DNA of 43,613 nt. Origin: Cellulomonas sp. APG4 (GTDB lineage: Bacteria > Actinomycetota > Actinomycetes > Actinomycetales > Cellulomonadaceae). The stretch lies in the NCBI RefSeq assembly GCF_009996735.1, contig NZ_JAACYI010000028.1, positions 1-43,613 on the forward strand. Reading direction: 5' to 3'. The translations under genes and the position numbers were made by a program. Position 1 is the first letter of the stretch, and the number at the start of each line of letters is the position of its first letter. This document shows positions 7,779 to 18,848 of this stretch, piece by piece. The notes under the pieces were generated by a model. The model was given only the letters and a program-made list of their open reading frames with translations, ran no database searches and was not told the DNA's origin.

Positions 7779-8954
7779 TCAGCCCTCGGGGGCGCCGTCG
7801 TCGGCTGGGTTGCCCGTGCGCTTCTGCCACATGCCGATCACGCCCGTGGGGCGGAAGCCGAGGGCGACGTTGATCGCGAGCATGTGCTCGTTCTCCTCGG
7901 CGTTCCAGGTGTGGATGCGGCGGGCACCGGGGCGCAGCTCGACGAGCCGGCGCAGGGCGTCGGTCTTGACGAGCATCCCGAGCCGCCGCCTGCGGTGCTC
8001 GGCGAGCACCAGCGTGTCCTCCTGGAACACGACCTCGGGCTTGGCCAGCGGGTACTGGACCATCGTGAACGCGGCCAGGCGACCCGTGGGCACGTGCTCG
8101 GCCGCGACCAGCAGGTAGCCGCTCTCGGACGCCTCGATCTGCGTCTCCATGGCGCGCAGCCGCTCGGCGTCCCAGACCTCCTCCTCGACGTCGAGGCCGG
8201 CCGACGGGATGTCCGTGCTCATGCGCGTGTACAGGTGCGTGACGTCGTCGACCCACGCGTCGGGCGTGCGGTCCGTCCACGCGACCAGGCGGTAGTCGGC
8301 GCCCGCGCGCGCCGCGGCGTCGTCGTGCAGGCGGGTGACGAGAGCCGGGTCCACCGGAAGCTCGAGGACGGAGTAGCGCTCGGCCTGCTCGAGGCGGTAG
8401 CCGTGCGCGTGGGCGAACGCGACCGCGGCGTCGTCGGGCCGCAGGCGTCCGCTGCCGGTGGGCGGAGCGAGGTGCGGCTCGTCCCGCGCGGGCTCGCCCA
8501 TGTGCTCGGAGTGCACGATGAACGTGGTGCGGCCGTGCTCGGCGGCGAGCTTCTCGGCCGCGGCGAGCAGGGCCGAGCCGACGCCCTGGTGGCGTGCGTC
8601 CGGCCGCACGCGCAGCTCCATGAAGGCGGTGCGGGTGTTGCTCTCGCGCTGGAGCACGAGGCGCACGGAGCCGACCACGGCGTCGGGCTGCGGGGGAGCG
8701 TCGGGCGCGGTGGCCACGAGGAGTGCGCGGATCGAGGAGACCTGGTTGCTGAGGTAGGCGTGCGTCTCGGCAGGTGCGGGCGCGAGGTCGTCGTAGCCGT
8801 AGAGCGCGAGGTCCACGGCCTGTCCGGAGGCGACCGAGCCCAGCAGTGCCCACGCCTGCGGGTCGTCCAGGCTCGCGGGCACGGCGGCCTGGTGGATCTG
8901 CCAGCCGGTGCGGTGGCCGGCCTCGGGCGCCTCAGTGCGCGACACGGTGCTCAT
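7779..8954 (-). CDS. Tandem GNAT-family acetyltransferase
   Basis: The protein has 391 residues and carries two GNAT folds. The first acetyl-CoA pyrophosphate loop is in LRVRPDARHQGVGSALL (about residues 117-133). The second is in LAEHRRRRLGMLVKTDAL (about 318-335), followed by HTWNAEENEHMLAINVALGF, the usual end of the fold. Double-GNAT proteins of this size are common in actinobacteria. MshD is one known double-GNAT member, but it is shorter and nothing here points to mycothiol. The substrate is unknown. The gene is convergent with thiQ and has its own start (ATG 8954). Confidence 0.85.
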   Translation of the reverse strand: MSTVSRTEAPEAGHRTGWQIHQAAVPASLDDPQAWALLGSVASGQAVDLALYGYDDLAPAPAETHAYLSNQVSSIRALLVATAPDAPPQPDAVVGSVRLVLQRESNTRTAFMELRVRPDARHQGVGSALLAAAEKLAAEHGRTTFIVHSEHMGEPARDEPHLAPPTGSGRLRPDDAAVAFAHAHGYRLEQAERYSVLELPVDPALVTRLHDDAAARAGADYRLVAWTDRTPDAWVDDVTHLYTRMSTDIPSAGLDVEEEVWDAERLRAMETQIEASESGYLLVAAEHVPTGRLAAFTMVQYPLAKPEVVFQEDTLVLAEHRRRRLGMLVKTDALRRLVELRPGARRIHTWNAEENEHMLAINVALGFRPTGVIGMWQKRTGNPADDGAPEG

Positions 8955-9010
8955 GCCGGAAGCCTGACCCCGCGCCCGGCGCCGGCCAACCGATTATCGG
9001 CAAGGGTCGG

Positions 9011-10210
9011 TCAGGGTGTGCGGGCCGTGCGCTGGGTGGGGAGGTGGTCGAGGGCCGACGGCGGGCCGGGACGGCCGAAGAACCAGCCCTGGCCCAGGTC
9101 CACGCCCAGCTCGGCGAGGTGGCGGGCGTCGTCCTCGGTCTCGACGCCCTCGGCGACCACGAGCGTGCCGTTGCCGTGCGCGAACTGGACCAGCGCGCGC
9201 ACGAGGGTCGAGAGCACGCCGTCGTGCGCGACGCCGTCCACGATGCTGCGGTCGATCTTGATGACGTCGGGCGCGCACAGCACGATGTGGCGCAGCGACG
9301 AGAATCCGGCGCCCACGTCGTCGATCGCCAGGCGCATGCCGGCCGCGCGCAGCGGGGCGAGCACCTCCGCGAGCGTCGCGTAGTCCTCGACCTGGTCGTG
9401 CTCCGAGAGCTCGAGCAGCACGCGGTCGCCCGGCAGGCGGGCCAGCAGGGCACGGCACGGCTCGGTGAGCAGGGTCGCGGGGGAGACGTTGAGCGCGACG
9501 TAACCGGGCACCTCGTCGAGCAGGGCGGCCGAACGCTCGAGGGCGTGCACCTCGAGGCGGGGCCCCAGGCCGACGTCGTGCGCCTGCGCGAACACGACGT
9601 CGGGCGTCAGGCCCCACGTGCGCGGGAAGCGGCTGAGGGCCTCGGCGCCCACGCGGGTGCCGGACGCGAGGTCGACGATCGGCTGGAGCACCACGTCGAG
9701 ACCGCCGTCGGTGAGCACGGGTCGCAGGCGCTGCGTGATCAGCTCGTTGCGCTCGCGCTCGAGCACGCCGGGCTCGATGATCATCGCTGCAGCGGACGCG
9801 AGCACCTCGAGCAGGGCGCGGTCACGCGTGTCGAGCTTCTTGTGCGTGGTGAGGCCGGCCGCGCAGAACGTGCCGTAGGCGCGGCCGTCGCTGAGGGTCA
9901 CCGGGACGGACACATAGCTGCGCAGGCGGGGGAAGCCTGCGACGGCGGGCAGGCGGCGTGCCTCGGGGTGCGCCGTGAGATCCGGGATCACGTCGGGCAG
10001 GTGGCCGTCGATGATCGCCTGGCAGACCGTCGTCTCCTGGACCTGCGTGGCGCCGTCGAACGTGAACGGCAGCGGGGTGTCGACCACCTCGAGGGTCTGG
10101 ACCTCGCCGTCCATGCGCGTGAGGAACGAGACGCTCAGGCCCAGTGCCGTGCGGGCGGTGTGCAGCAGCGCGGCGACCTGCTCCTCGGCCTCCGACCGCG
10201 ACCGTCCCAT
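9011..10210 (-). CDS. GAF-EAL c-di-GMP phosphodiesterase
   Basis: The predicted reaction is hydrolysis of cyclic di-GMP to pGpG. From the ATG at 10210, which has GGGAGGGGG upstream, the protein has 399 residues; a GTG at 10243 would add 11. A GAF sensor domain covers roughly residues 10-150. The EAL domain covers about 165-390 and keeps every catalytic element: EAL (190-192), Asn in ALNVSP, Glu in LLELSEH, the Asp pair in AIDDVGAGFSS, Lys in DVIKIDRS, Glu in VVAEGVET and Gln in LGQGWFFGRP. No GGDEF domain or membrane segment is present, so it should be a soluble, sensor-controlled phosphodiesterase. The GAF ligand is unknown. Confidence 0.9.
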   Translation of the reverse strand: MGRSRSEAEEQVAALLHTARTALGLSVSFLTRMDGEVQTLEVVDTPLPFTFDGATQVQETTVCQAIIDGHLPDVIPDLTAHPEARRLPAVAGFPRLRSYVSVPVTLSDGRAYGTFCAAGLTTHKKLDTRDRALLEVLASAAAMIIEPGVLERERNELITQRLRPVLTDGGLDVVLQPIVDLASGTRVGAEALSRFPRTWGLTPDVVFAQAHDVGLGPRLEVHALERSAALLDEVPGYVALNVSPATLLTEPCRALLARLPGDRVLLELSEHDQVEDYATLAEVLAPLRAAGMRLAIDDVGAGFSSLRHIVLCAPDVIKIDRSIVDGVAHDGVLSTLVRALVQFAHGNGTLVVAEGVETEDDARHLAELGVDLGQGWFFGRPGPPSALDHLPTQRTARTP

Positions 10211-10252
10211 GCGCGTGTGCCCCCTCCCGGCAGCCGATGCCACCTCACCGGA

Positions 10253-11542
10253 CTATCGGCCGGCCGCATCCGGTGATGAGGAGCGCTCCAGTGCGCCTGC
10301 GCGGCGACGCTCGAGGTGCCGACGCTCGGTCGGGGCGGTGACCAGGACGAGCGCACGGTCGAGCTGCTCGACCGCCGCGTCCGGCTGGTCCGCGCGGAGG
10401 AGGAGCTCGGCGCGGACGGCGGGCAGGCGGTGGTGACGCGGCAGCGCGAGGTCGAGGTCCTCGAGCAGTGCGAGCCCGGCCTCCGGGCCGTCGTGCTCGG
10501 CGACCGCGACCGCGCGGGCGAGACGGACGAGGGGGGACAGCGTCCGGCGTTCGAGCTCGGCGTAGAGATCGGCGATGACCACCCATCGGGTCTCAGCCGA
10601 CGTCGGCGCTCTCGCGTGCTCGGCCGCGATGAGGGCCTGGAGGCGGTACTCCTCGGCTTGTCCGGTGCTCGGCGGCAGGGCGTCCAGGATCGTGAGCGCC
10701 TCGGCGATCGCCCGCCGGTCCCAGCGTGCGCGGTTCTGCTCGGGCAGCAGCACCAGGTCCCCGGCCTCGTCGAGGCGCGCGTCCCGGCGCGAGTGCTGCA
10801 GGAGCAGGAGTGCGAGCAGGGCCCGCACGACGGCGTGGCCGGGGAGGGCGGCGTCGACGAGGCGCGTGAGGCGGATGGCCTCGTCGGCGAGGTCCACCCG
10901 CAGCGGCCGGTCACCATGGGTGGGCTGGTAGCCCGAGGTGAAGAGCAGGTAGAGGACGGTGGCGACGACGTCGAGGCGCTCCGGGAGGCGGTCGTCCGGC
11001 GGGAGCGCGAACGGGATGCCGGACGCGGCGAGACGCTTCTTCGCTCGGGTGAGACGCGCCGCCATCGTCGCCTCCTGGACCAGCAGGAGGCGGGCGATCT
11101 CGCGCGCCTCGAGGCCGACGACGAAGCGCAGGGTGAGAGCGATACGGGCGTCGGGGCCGAGAGCCGGGTGCGCGCACGTCAGCAGGAGGCGTGCGACGTC
11201 CTCGTCGAGATCGTCCCCGGGCTCGTCGGCGCCCTCCGCGAGCTGGCGTGTGCGCGCGTCGACGACCATGAGTGGCTCGGCGCGGCGCCGCACCACCTCG
11301 GTGCGCAGCTGGTCCACGACGCGTCGGCGCGCGGCGGTGAGCAGCCATCCGGCGGGGTTCGCCGGGATCCCGTCGACCGGCCAGCGCCGGGTTGCCGCGG
11401 CGAAGGCCTCGGCGAGCGCGTCCTCGACCAGGTCGGGCCGGCCGTACTGGCCGATCAGCAGCGCGACGAGCCGCGCCCAGTGGATCCGGAGCGCCGCCTC
11501 GAGGGCGGCGCCCACGGATCCACCGGGTGCTGGCTCTGTCAC
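10253..11542 (-). CDS. ECF42-type RNA polymerase sigma factor with TPR-like tail
   Basis: The N-terminal ~170 residues hold sigma regions 2 and 4: LVEDALAEAFAAATRRWP and PAGWLLTAARRRVVDQLR for region 2, and GLEAREIARLLLVQEATMAARLTRAK for region 4. A long helical C-terminal part (about 175-415) follows, with TSGYQP, LYAELERR and repeated Leu/Ala-rich helices, as in the DUF6596/TPR extension of ECF42. Such sigma factors lack an anti-sigma partner and sit beside YCII (DGPF) proteins, exactly as here. The GTG start at 11542 overlaps the stop of the upstream YCII gene by four bases (GTGA), so it is the last gene of a three-gene operon. Confidence 0.9.
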   Translation of the reverse strand: MTEPAPGGSVGAALEAALRIHWARLVALLIGQYGRPDLVEDALAEAFAAATRRWPVDGIPANPAGWLLTAARRRVVDQLRTEVVRRRAEPLMVVDARTRQLAEGADEPGDDLDEDVARLLLTCAHPALGPDARIALTLRFVVGLEAREIARLLLVQEATMAARLTRAKKRLAASGIPFALPPDDRLPERLDVVATVLYLLFTSGYQPTHGDRPLRVDLADEAIRLTRLVDAALPGHAVVRALLALLLLQHSRRDARLDEAGDLVLLPEQNRARWDRRAIAEALTILDALPPSTGQAEEYRLQALIAAEHARAPTSAETRWVVIADLYAELERRTLSPLVRLARAVAVAEHDGPEAGLALLEDLDLALPRHHRLPAVRAELLLRADQPDAAVEQLDRALVLVTAPTERRHLERRRAGALERSSSPDAAGR

Positions 11543-11886
11543 GGCACGTCGGCGACCGGTCGGATCTCGAGCGTGTACTCGGGCAGGCGGGGGAGCAGGC
11601 TCGTGAGCACGTCGAGGTCCGGCGCCTCGATCAGGTAGAAGCCGCCGAGCTGCTCGACGGTCTCGGCGTACGGTCCCTCGGTGATCGTCACCTGGTCACC
11701 GTGGCGGCGGAGCGTCGTGGCCGAGGCGACCGAGGTGAGCGCCTCGCCGCCGAGGATCTCGACGCCCGGCGTCGCGGCGGCCGCAGCCGAGAAGTCGTCG
11801 TGCTCCTTGATGTACCGCGCCCGCTCGTCCGCATCCGCCTCGGCCCAGACGCGCTCGTCCTGGTGAAGCAGCACGACGAACTTCAT
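11539..11886 (-). CDS. YCII-related (DGPF domain) protein
   Basis: This 115-residue single-domain protein of the YCII fold begins MKFVVLLHQDERVW. Its conserved ITEGPYAETVEQLGGFYLIE motif lies in the second half. Such proteins accompany ECF42 sigma factors. Their biochemical role is not settled, although a sensing or accessory role is commonly supposed. It overlaps both neighbours by four bases (ATGA at its start, GTGA at its end), so translation is coupled in the order YCII, YCII, sigma factor. Confidence 0.9.
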   Translation of the reverse strand: MKFVVLLHQDERVWAEADADERARYIKEHDDFSAAAAATPGVEILGGEALTSVASATTLRRHGDQVTITEGPYAETVEQLGGFYLIEAPDLDVLTSLLPRLPEYTLEIRPVADVP

Positions 11887-12293
11887 GACGCCGCCCCGGC
11901 CTCGGCAGGCGGGGGCACGGTCGGCCGCAGCTCGACCGTGCCGTCGCCCGTCACGAGCATCCCGGCGATGCGCGCGAGGTCCTGCACGTCCGCGGTGGCG
12001 ATCACGTAGTAGCCGCCGAGCTGCTCGACGGTCTCGGCGAACGGTCCCTCGGTGACCTGCGGCTCGCCGCCCGGCTCCTGGCGCACCAGCAGGGAGGTCG
12101 CGGCGGGCTCGAGCTCGGCGCCGCCCGTGATCCGGTGCCCACGCTCGCCGCACAGCCGCGCGAACTCACCATGAAGCTCGTAGGCGGCGAGCTGCTCGGC
12201 CTCGGTGGCGTTCGCCCACACGCTCTCGTCGCCGTGCAGCAGCAGCACGTACTCGCGCGCCGGCCCGGCCCCGGCCTGGGTGGTGTCGGTCAT
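11883..12293 (-). CDS. YCII-related (DGPF domain) protein, second copy
   Basis: This is the first gene of the YCII-YCII-sigma operon. It has 136 residues with REYVLLLHGDESVW near the start and VTEGPFAETVEQLGGYYVIA as the family motif. It is a divergent paralogue of the downstream copy, with an N-terminal extension and a proline/alanine-rich end. A good ribosome site (GAGGAGGA) precedes the ATG at 12293. Two different YCII proteins in one operon may form a heteromeric partner for the sigma factor; that is inference. Confidence 0.9.
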   Translation of the reverse strand: MTDTTQAGAGPAREYVLLLHGDESVWANATEAEQLAAYELHGEFARLCGERGHRITGGAELEPAATSLLVRQEPGGEPQVTEGPFAETVEQLGGYYVIATADVQDLARIAGMLVTGDGTVELRPTVPPPAEAGAAS

Positions 12294-12359
12294 CGTTCCT
12301 CCTCGTCGGTGGTGACGACGGCGTGATGGGCGCCGTCGACAGCATGACGCGCGAGGTGC

Positions 12360-12965
12360 TCAGGAATCGACACCCTCGGGTCTCTTCTTCTGCGGATGGG
12401 GCGTCTCGCCGCGCGCGAGCATCTCGACGAAGCCCGCGATGCGCCGCTCGCGCGTCTCGGCCCGCTTGGCCTCCTCGACCCGGTAGATGATCGCGAAGCG
12501 GTTGGTCGAGGTCAGCACGTCGAACATCGCCTGCGCGCGGGGGTCGGCGGCGACGGCCGCGCGAAGGTCCTCAGGTACCTCGATGGTCGACGAGCCGGCA
12601 TAGGCGCGGTCCCACCGGCCGTCGGCCTTGGCGGCCTCGACCTGCACCCGGCCCGCGGGCTGCATGCGGCCCGTCCGCTCGAGCTCCTCGACCCGCTCGA
12701 CGTTCCGCGCCGACCACGGGCTGCGCGGGCGGCGCGGGGTCATGCGCTGCAGCGACGACTCGTCGTCGCGACGCTTCCCCTGCCCGTCGATCCAGCCGAA
12801 GCACAGCGCCTCCTGCACGGCCTGCTCGTAGGTCAGCGTGGTGACGTCGCCGCCCTTCTTGTGCAGCACGAGCCACACGCCCGTCTCCTGCGTGTGGTGC
12901 TCCGCGAGCCACTCGTGCCAGGCGGCGGCGTCGGGCACGAGCAGCTCCGGCAGGTCGTCGGCCAC
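12360..12965 (-). CDS. YdeI/OmpD-associated family protein
   Basis: The start is taken as GTG at 12965, preceded by GGCGGAG and placed just after the permease stop; longer frames would run into the permease gene. The 201-residue product has LVPDAAAWHEWLAEHHTQE, VWLVLHKKGG, ALCFGWIDGQGKRRDDE and TPRRPRSPWSARNVERVEEL. These are the hallmark blocks of the YdeI family, members of which have been linked to bacteriocin or peptide resistance. It follows an ABC exporter in the same direction and may be part of that operon, so a role in tolerance to a toxic compound is plausible but unproven. Confidence 0.87.
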   Translation of the reverse strand: MADDLPELLVPDAAAWHEWLAEHHTQETGVWLVLHKKGGDVTTLTYEQAVQEALCFGWIDGQGKRRDDESSLQRMTPRRPRSPWSARNVERVEELERTGRMQPAGRVQVEAAKADGRWDRAYAGSSTIEVPEDLRAAVAADPRAQAMFDVLTSTNRFAIIYRVEEAKRAETRERRIAGFVEMLARGETPHPQKKRPEGVDS

Positions 12966-12975
12966 GTGCTCCGCC

Positions 12976-13787
12976 TCAGGCGTTCTCGCGTCGGAACGTG
13001 GCGGTGCCCCACCACACGGCGAGCACGAACATGCCGACCGACCAGAGCACACCCCACGTCAGGCTCGAGAGCGCGAAGTCGCCCGCGAAGGACGAGCGCA
13101 CGGCGTCCACCACGTGCCGGATCGGCATGAAGTCGCTGACCCGCTGGAGCCACACCGGCCCGATGGTCATCGGCAGGAGGATCCCGGAGAGCAGCAGCAC
13201 GGGCATCATCACCATGTTGATGATCGGCGCCATCACGTCCTCGGACTTGGTCGTCAGCGCGAGGGCGTTGGACGCCGCCGCGCACGCGCCGCCGAGCAGC
13301 AGCGTGAGGGCGACGCCGAGCGCGATGCCCTGAGCCGACGCGACCATGCCGAGCGCGTAGCCGAGCGCCACGAGGATCGCGGCCTGGACCAGCAGCTGGA
13401 GCAGGTCGCGGTACAGCCGTCCCACCAGCAGGGCCGTGCGGCTCGCGGGCGTCACGCGCTCGGCCTCGATCACGCCCTCGCGCCACTCGCCGATCAGGCT
13501 GAAACCCGCGAAGAAGGCACCGAAGATGCCGAGCTGCACGAGCATCCCGGGCACGAAGAACGTGTAGGCGTTGACCGCGCCGAACTGCCCGATCAGGGGC
13601 TCGAGCAGGGGCCCGAAGAGCAGCAGGTAGAGGATCGGCTGCATCATCCCGATGATCACCCACGCGGGGTTGCGCAGGTTCATCCGGAGCTGACGCCGGA
13701 AGACGATCGCGCTCTCGCGGAAGAAGGTCGCCGGACCGCTGCGCGCCGGGGCGAGCCCGGCGTCGGTCGCGAGGGTGGTGGTCGCGC

Positions 13788-13791
<4 letters not shown>
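12976..13791 (-). CDS. ABC-2 type exporter permease (DrrB-like)
   Basis: This 271-residue permease has about six membrane segments. FRRQLRMNLRNPAWVIIGMMQPILYLLLFG near the start is the classic ABC-2/DrrB entry. SGILLPMTIGPVWLQRVSDFMPIRHVVDAVRS is the conserved late segment. It should form the membrane channel for the ATPase encoded just upstream; their genes overlap by four bases (ATGA at 13788-13791). DrrAB-type pumps export drugs, antibiotics or lipids. The substrate is not evident. Confidence 0.9.
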
Positions 13792-14876
<1,085 letters not shown>

Positions 14877-15060
14877 CGGTCCTCCCCGGGGTGTGTGAAC
14901 GGGCCGCCCGCCCGCGGCGACCATCCTGCCGCCACCCACCGACAGACCGCCGTCGGGCCCGGAAGTCATCGGGCCGTGCACGCGCGGCCCCTCGAGATCC
15001 CGCGCGCCCCGCGCCGAACGTCCCTGGTGCGTGCCCCGACGACGGCGTTGTGTGGAGGCC

Positions 15061-15732
15061 ATGGGAATCCTCCGCCGCGCTGTCCCCCTCGCCCTGGCCG
15101 CCGTCGGCGCCGTCGTCGCCTACCGCGCCGGCCGCACCGCACAGCTCGCGTACGGCAGCACCGAGGCCGAGCGCGCCGCCGTCCTGCCCGGGGACGAGCT
15201 CACGCCGGACGCCGACCTCGTCGCGACGCGCGCGGTGGGCATCGACGCCCCGCCCGCGCGGGTGTGGCCGTGGCTCGTGCAGCTCGGACAGGGGCGCGGC
15301 GGCTTCTACTCCTACGACGCCCTCGAGAACCTCGTCGGTTGCGACATCCACAGTGCCGACGCCGTGGTCGAGGAGTGGCAGCGCCTCGAGGTGGGTGACG
15401 AGGTACGTCTCGCGCCCGAGTTCGCGCTCAAGGTCGCCGTGCTCGAGCCCGCGCGTGCTCTCGTTCTCTACGGCGGGGCCCCCGTGGACGACGACGGCCC
15501 GATGCCCTTCGACTTCACCTGGGCGTTCGTGGTCGAGCCCGCCGACGACGGCGTCGCGTCCCGCCTCGTGGTGCGCGAGCGCTACGTGTACCGCACCTCC
15601 TGGGCCGGCCGGATGGTCGAGCCCGTCTCGTGGGTCAGCTTCGTGATGACCGAGCGCATGCTGCGCGGCATCCGCGACCGGGCCGAGCGCACGCCGTCGG
15701 GCGCCGCAGCGTCCACGAGCGGGCCGCGCTGA
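15061..15732 (+). CDS. SRPBCC-fold protein with N-terminal membrane anchor
   Basis: This is a 223-residue protein starting at the ATG at 15061 (GGAGG immediately upstream, spacing short). A GTG at 15031 would add ten basic residues. One hydrophobic segment near residues 6-20 probably anchors it. The rest resembles the SRPBCC/polyketide-cyclase-like fold: GIDAPPARVWPWLVQLGQGRGGFYSYDALEN, then PEFALKVAVLEPARALVLYGG and FDFTWAFVVEPADDG. Proteins of this family bind hydrophobic ligands, but no ligand can be inferred. It is divergent from the exporter operon. Confidence 0.78.
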   Translation: MGILRRAVPLALAAVGAVVAYRAGRTAQLAYGSTEAERAAVLPGDELTPDADLVATRAVGIDAPPARVWPWLVQLGQGRGGFYSYDALENLVGCDIHSADAVVEEWQRLEVGDEVRLAPEFALKVAVLEPARALVLYGGAPVDDDGPMPFDFTWAFVVEPADDGVASRLVVRERYVYRTSWAGRMVEPVSWVSFVMTERMLRGIRDRAERTPSGAAASTSGPR

Positions 15733-15751
15733 GCCGGACCCGTGCGCGTCC

Positions 15752-16798
15752 TCAGGCGAGCGTCGAGGTGTCGATCACGAACCGGTAGCGGACGTCGGAG
15801 GCCAGCACGCGCTCCCAGGCCTCGTTGACCTGAGCCGCGTCGATCACCTCGATCTCTGCACCGATGCCGTGCTCGGCGCAGAAGTCGAGCATCTCCTGGG
15901 TCTCGCCGATCGAGCCGATCGTCGACCCTGCCAGGGTGCGGCGCGCCGGGATCAGGGAGAAGGCCTGGACGGGCAGCGCCTTGGGCGGCGCGCCCACGAG
16001 CACCATCGTGCCGTCGACGGCGAGCAGCGACAGGTAGGCGTTCATGTCGAACTGCGCGCTCACCGTGTTGAGGATCAGGTCGAAGCTGCCCGCGAGGTGC
16101 TCGAACGTGGTCGGGTCGCTCGTCGCGTAGTAGTGGTCGGCGCCCAGGCGCAGGCCGTCCTCCTGCTTCTTGAGCGACTGCGACAGCACGGTCACCTCGG
16201 CACCCATCGCGTGCGCGAGCTTGACCCCCATGTGGCCCAGCCCGCCCATGCCGACGACGGCGACCTTCATGCCGGGCCCGGCCTTCCAGTGCCGCAGCGG
16301 CGAGTAGGTGGTGATCCCCGCGCAGAGCAGCGGCGCCGCGACGTCGAGCGCGAGGCCGTCCGGGATGCGCACCACGAAGTCCTCGGTGACCACGACCTGC
16401 TGCGCGTACCCGCCCTGCGTCACGGTGCCGTCGCGGTCGATGGCCGCGTAGGTGCCGGTGTTGCCCGCGAGGCAGTACTGCTCGAGCCCGCGCTCGCACT
16501 GCGCGCACTCGCGGCACGAGTCGACCATGCAGCCCACGCCCACGCGGTCGCCGACGGCGTGCTTGGTCACCTGCGACCCGACCTCCGCGACCACGCCAGC
16601 GATCTCGTGCCCGACGACGAGCGGGTACGGCGCCGGCCCCCACTCGCTGCGGGCCGTGTGGATGTCGGAGTGGCAGATGCCGGCGTACGCGATCTCGATC
16701 CGCACGTCGTGGGGTCCCACGTCGCGGCGCTCGATCGTGGTGCGCTCGAGCGGCTGGTCGGCGGCGGTGGCGGCGTAGGCGGTGACGGTGGTCGGCAT
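15752..16798 (-). CDS. Zinc-dependent NADP alcohol dehydrogenase (YahK/AdhC-like)
   Basis: It should oxidise alcohols or, more likely, reduce aldehydes with NADP(H). The 348-residue medium-chain dehydrogenase has catalytic-zinc ligands in [11 protein letters not shown] (Cys42) and GHEIAG (His64, Glu65). The structural-zinc cysteines lie in [17 protein letters not shown] (95, 98, 101, 109). The dinucleotide loop is [11 protein letters not shown]. Blocks such as [14 protein letters not shown] and SKKQ-like [19 protein letters not shown] are typical of the cinnamyl-alcohol-dehydrogenase/YahK branch. The start is at 16798; upstream sequence merges into an intergenic palindrome. Confidence 0.92.
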   Translation of the reverse strand: MPTTVTAYAATAADQPLERTTIERRDVGPHDVRIEIAYAGICHSDIHTARSEWGPAPYPLVVGHEIAGVVAEVGSQVTKHAVGDRVGVGCMVDSCRECAQCERGLEQYCLAGNTGTYAAIDRDGTVTQGGYAQQVVVTEDFVVRIPDGLALDVAAPLLCAGITTYSPLRHWKAGPGMKVAVVGMGGLGHMGVKLAHAMGAEVTVLSQSLKKQEDGLRLGADHYYATSDPTTFEHLAGSFDLILNTVSAQFDMNAYLSLLAVDGTMVLVGAPPKALPVQAFSLIPARRTLAGSTIGSIGETQEMLDFCAEHGIGAEIEVIDAAQVNEAWERVLASDVRYRFVIDTSTLA

Positions 16799-16854
16799 GG
16801 GTGCGCTCCGGGTGGTGCGGTGGGGTGGCGGCGGGTCGGTCGCCACGCCGAGGG

Positions 16855-16910
16855 CGTACATCTGCATCGCGACCGTACATGCGCATGTACGCCGTCGCCG
16901 CAGATGTGCG
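16855..16910. repeat. 56-bp four-part palindromic element, copy A
   Basis: CGTACAT half-sites occur at offsets 0 and 19, and the inverted form ATGTACG at offsets 30 and 49 (the last one reads ATGTGCG). The core CGTACATGCGCATGTACG (16874-16891) is a perfect palindrome. The two 28-base halves match as inverted repeats at 21 of 28 positions. It lies between the TetR gene and the alcohol dehydrogenase gene, both on the minus strand. See copies B and C, which have identical spacing. Confidence 0.9.
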
Positions 16911-16965
16911 GCCTCGCCGGCCGAGGCATGGGCGCGGCGCAGGTGTGCGGCTCACCGGCCGAGGA

Positions 16966-17010
16966 GTGGGCGAGACCGCGCGCCGAGGGTGGGTGAGACC
17001 GCGCGCCGTG
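16966..17010. repeat. Two 22-bp direct repeats
   Basis: GTGGGCGAGACCGCGCGCCG occurs at 16966 and again, with one change (GTGGGTGAG...), at 16989, a period of 23. CCGGCCGAGG is also repeated at about 16917 and 16955. The gap between copy A and the end of the TetR gene is thus built of short repeated blocks and has no coding potential that I can support. Confidence 0.7.
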
Positions 17011-17022
17011 GGGCGGGTGGGG

Positions 17023-18695
<1,673 letters not shown>

Positions 18696-18773
18696 CCCCG
18701 GGCGGGCGGCGCCCCGCCCCCACCCCGGCGCCGACGCCCCGCCCCCACCCCGGCGGCGCCCCGGCGCCGACGC

Positions 18774-18829
18774 CGTACATCTGCAGCGGGGGCGTACATC
18801 CACATGTACGTCGTCGCTGCCGATGTACG
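18774..18829. repeat. 56-bp four-part palindromic element, copy B
   Basis: All four half-sites are exact: CGTACAT at offsets 0 and 19, ATGTACG at offsets 30 and 49. The halves pair at 22 of 28 positions. Compared with copy A, the middle of the stem has changed on both arms (GCAGCG against CGCTGC), which keeps pairing. It lies between convergent genes, 19 bases past the stop of the DUF559-like gene. The gap before it (18697-18773) is C/G-rich with a short direct repeat of CGCCCCGCCCCCACCCCGGC. Confidence 0.9.
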
Positions 18830-18848
18830 TCCGGGGTGGGGCGGCGCG

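Noticed and set aside
6034-8853. Very long open frame on the minus strand across thiP, thiQ and the acetyltransferase gene
   Set aside because: It is antisense to well-supported genes, has Arg/Pro/Ala/His-rich composition without any domain, and arises from the high GC bias.
7779-8954. Mycothiol synthase MshD
   Set aside because: Two GNAT folds are shared, but the length and motifs differ and no mycothiol gene is nearby.
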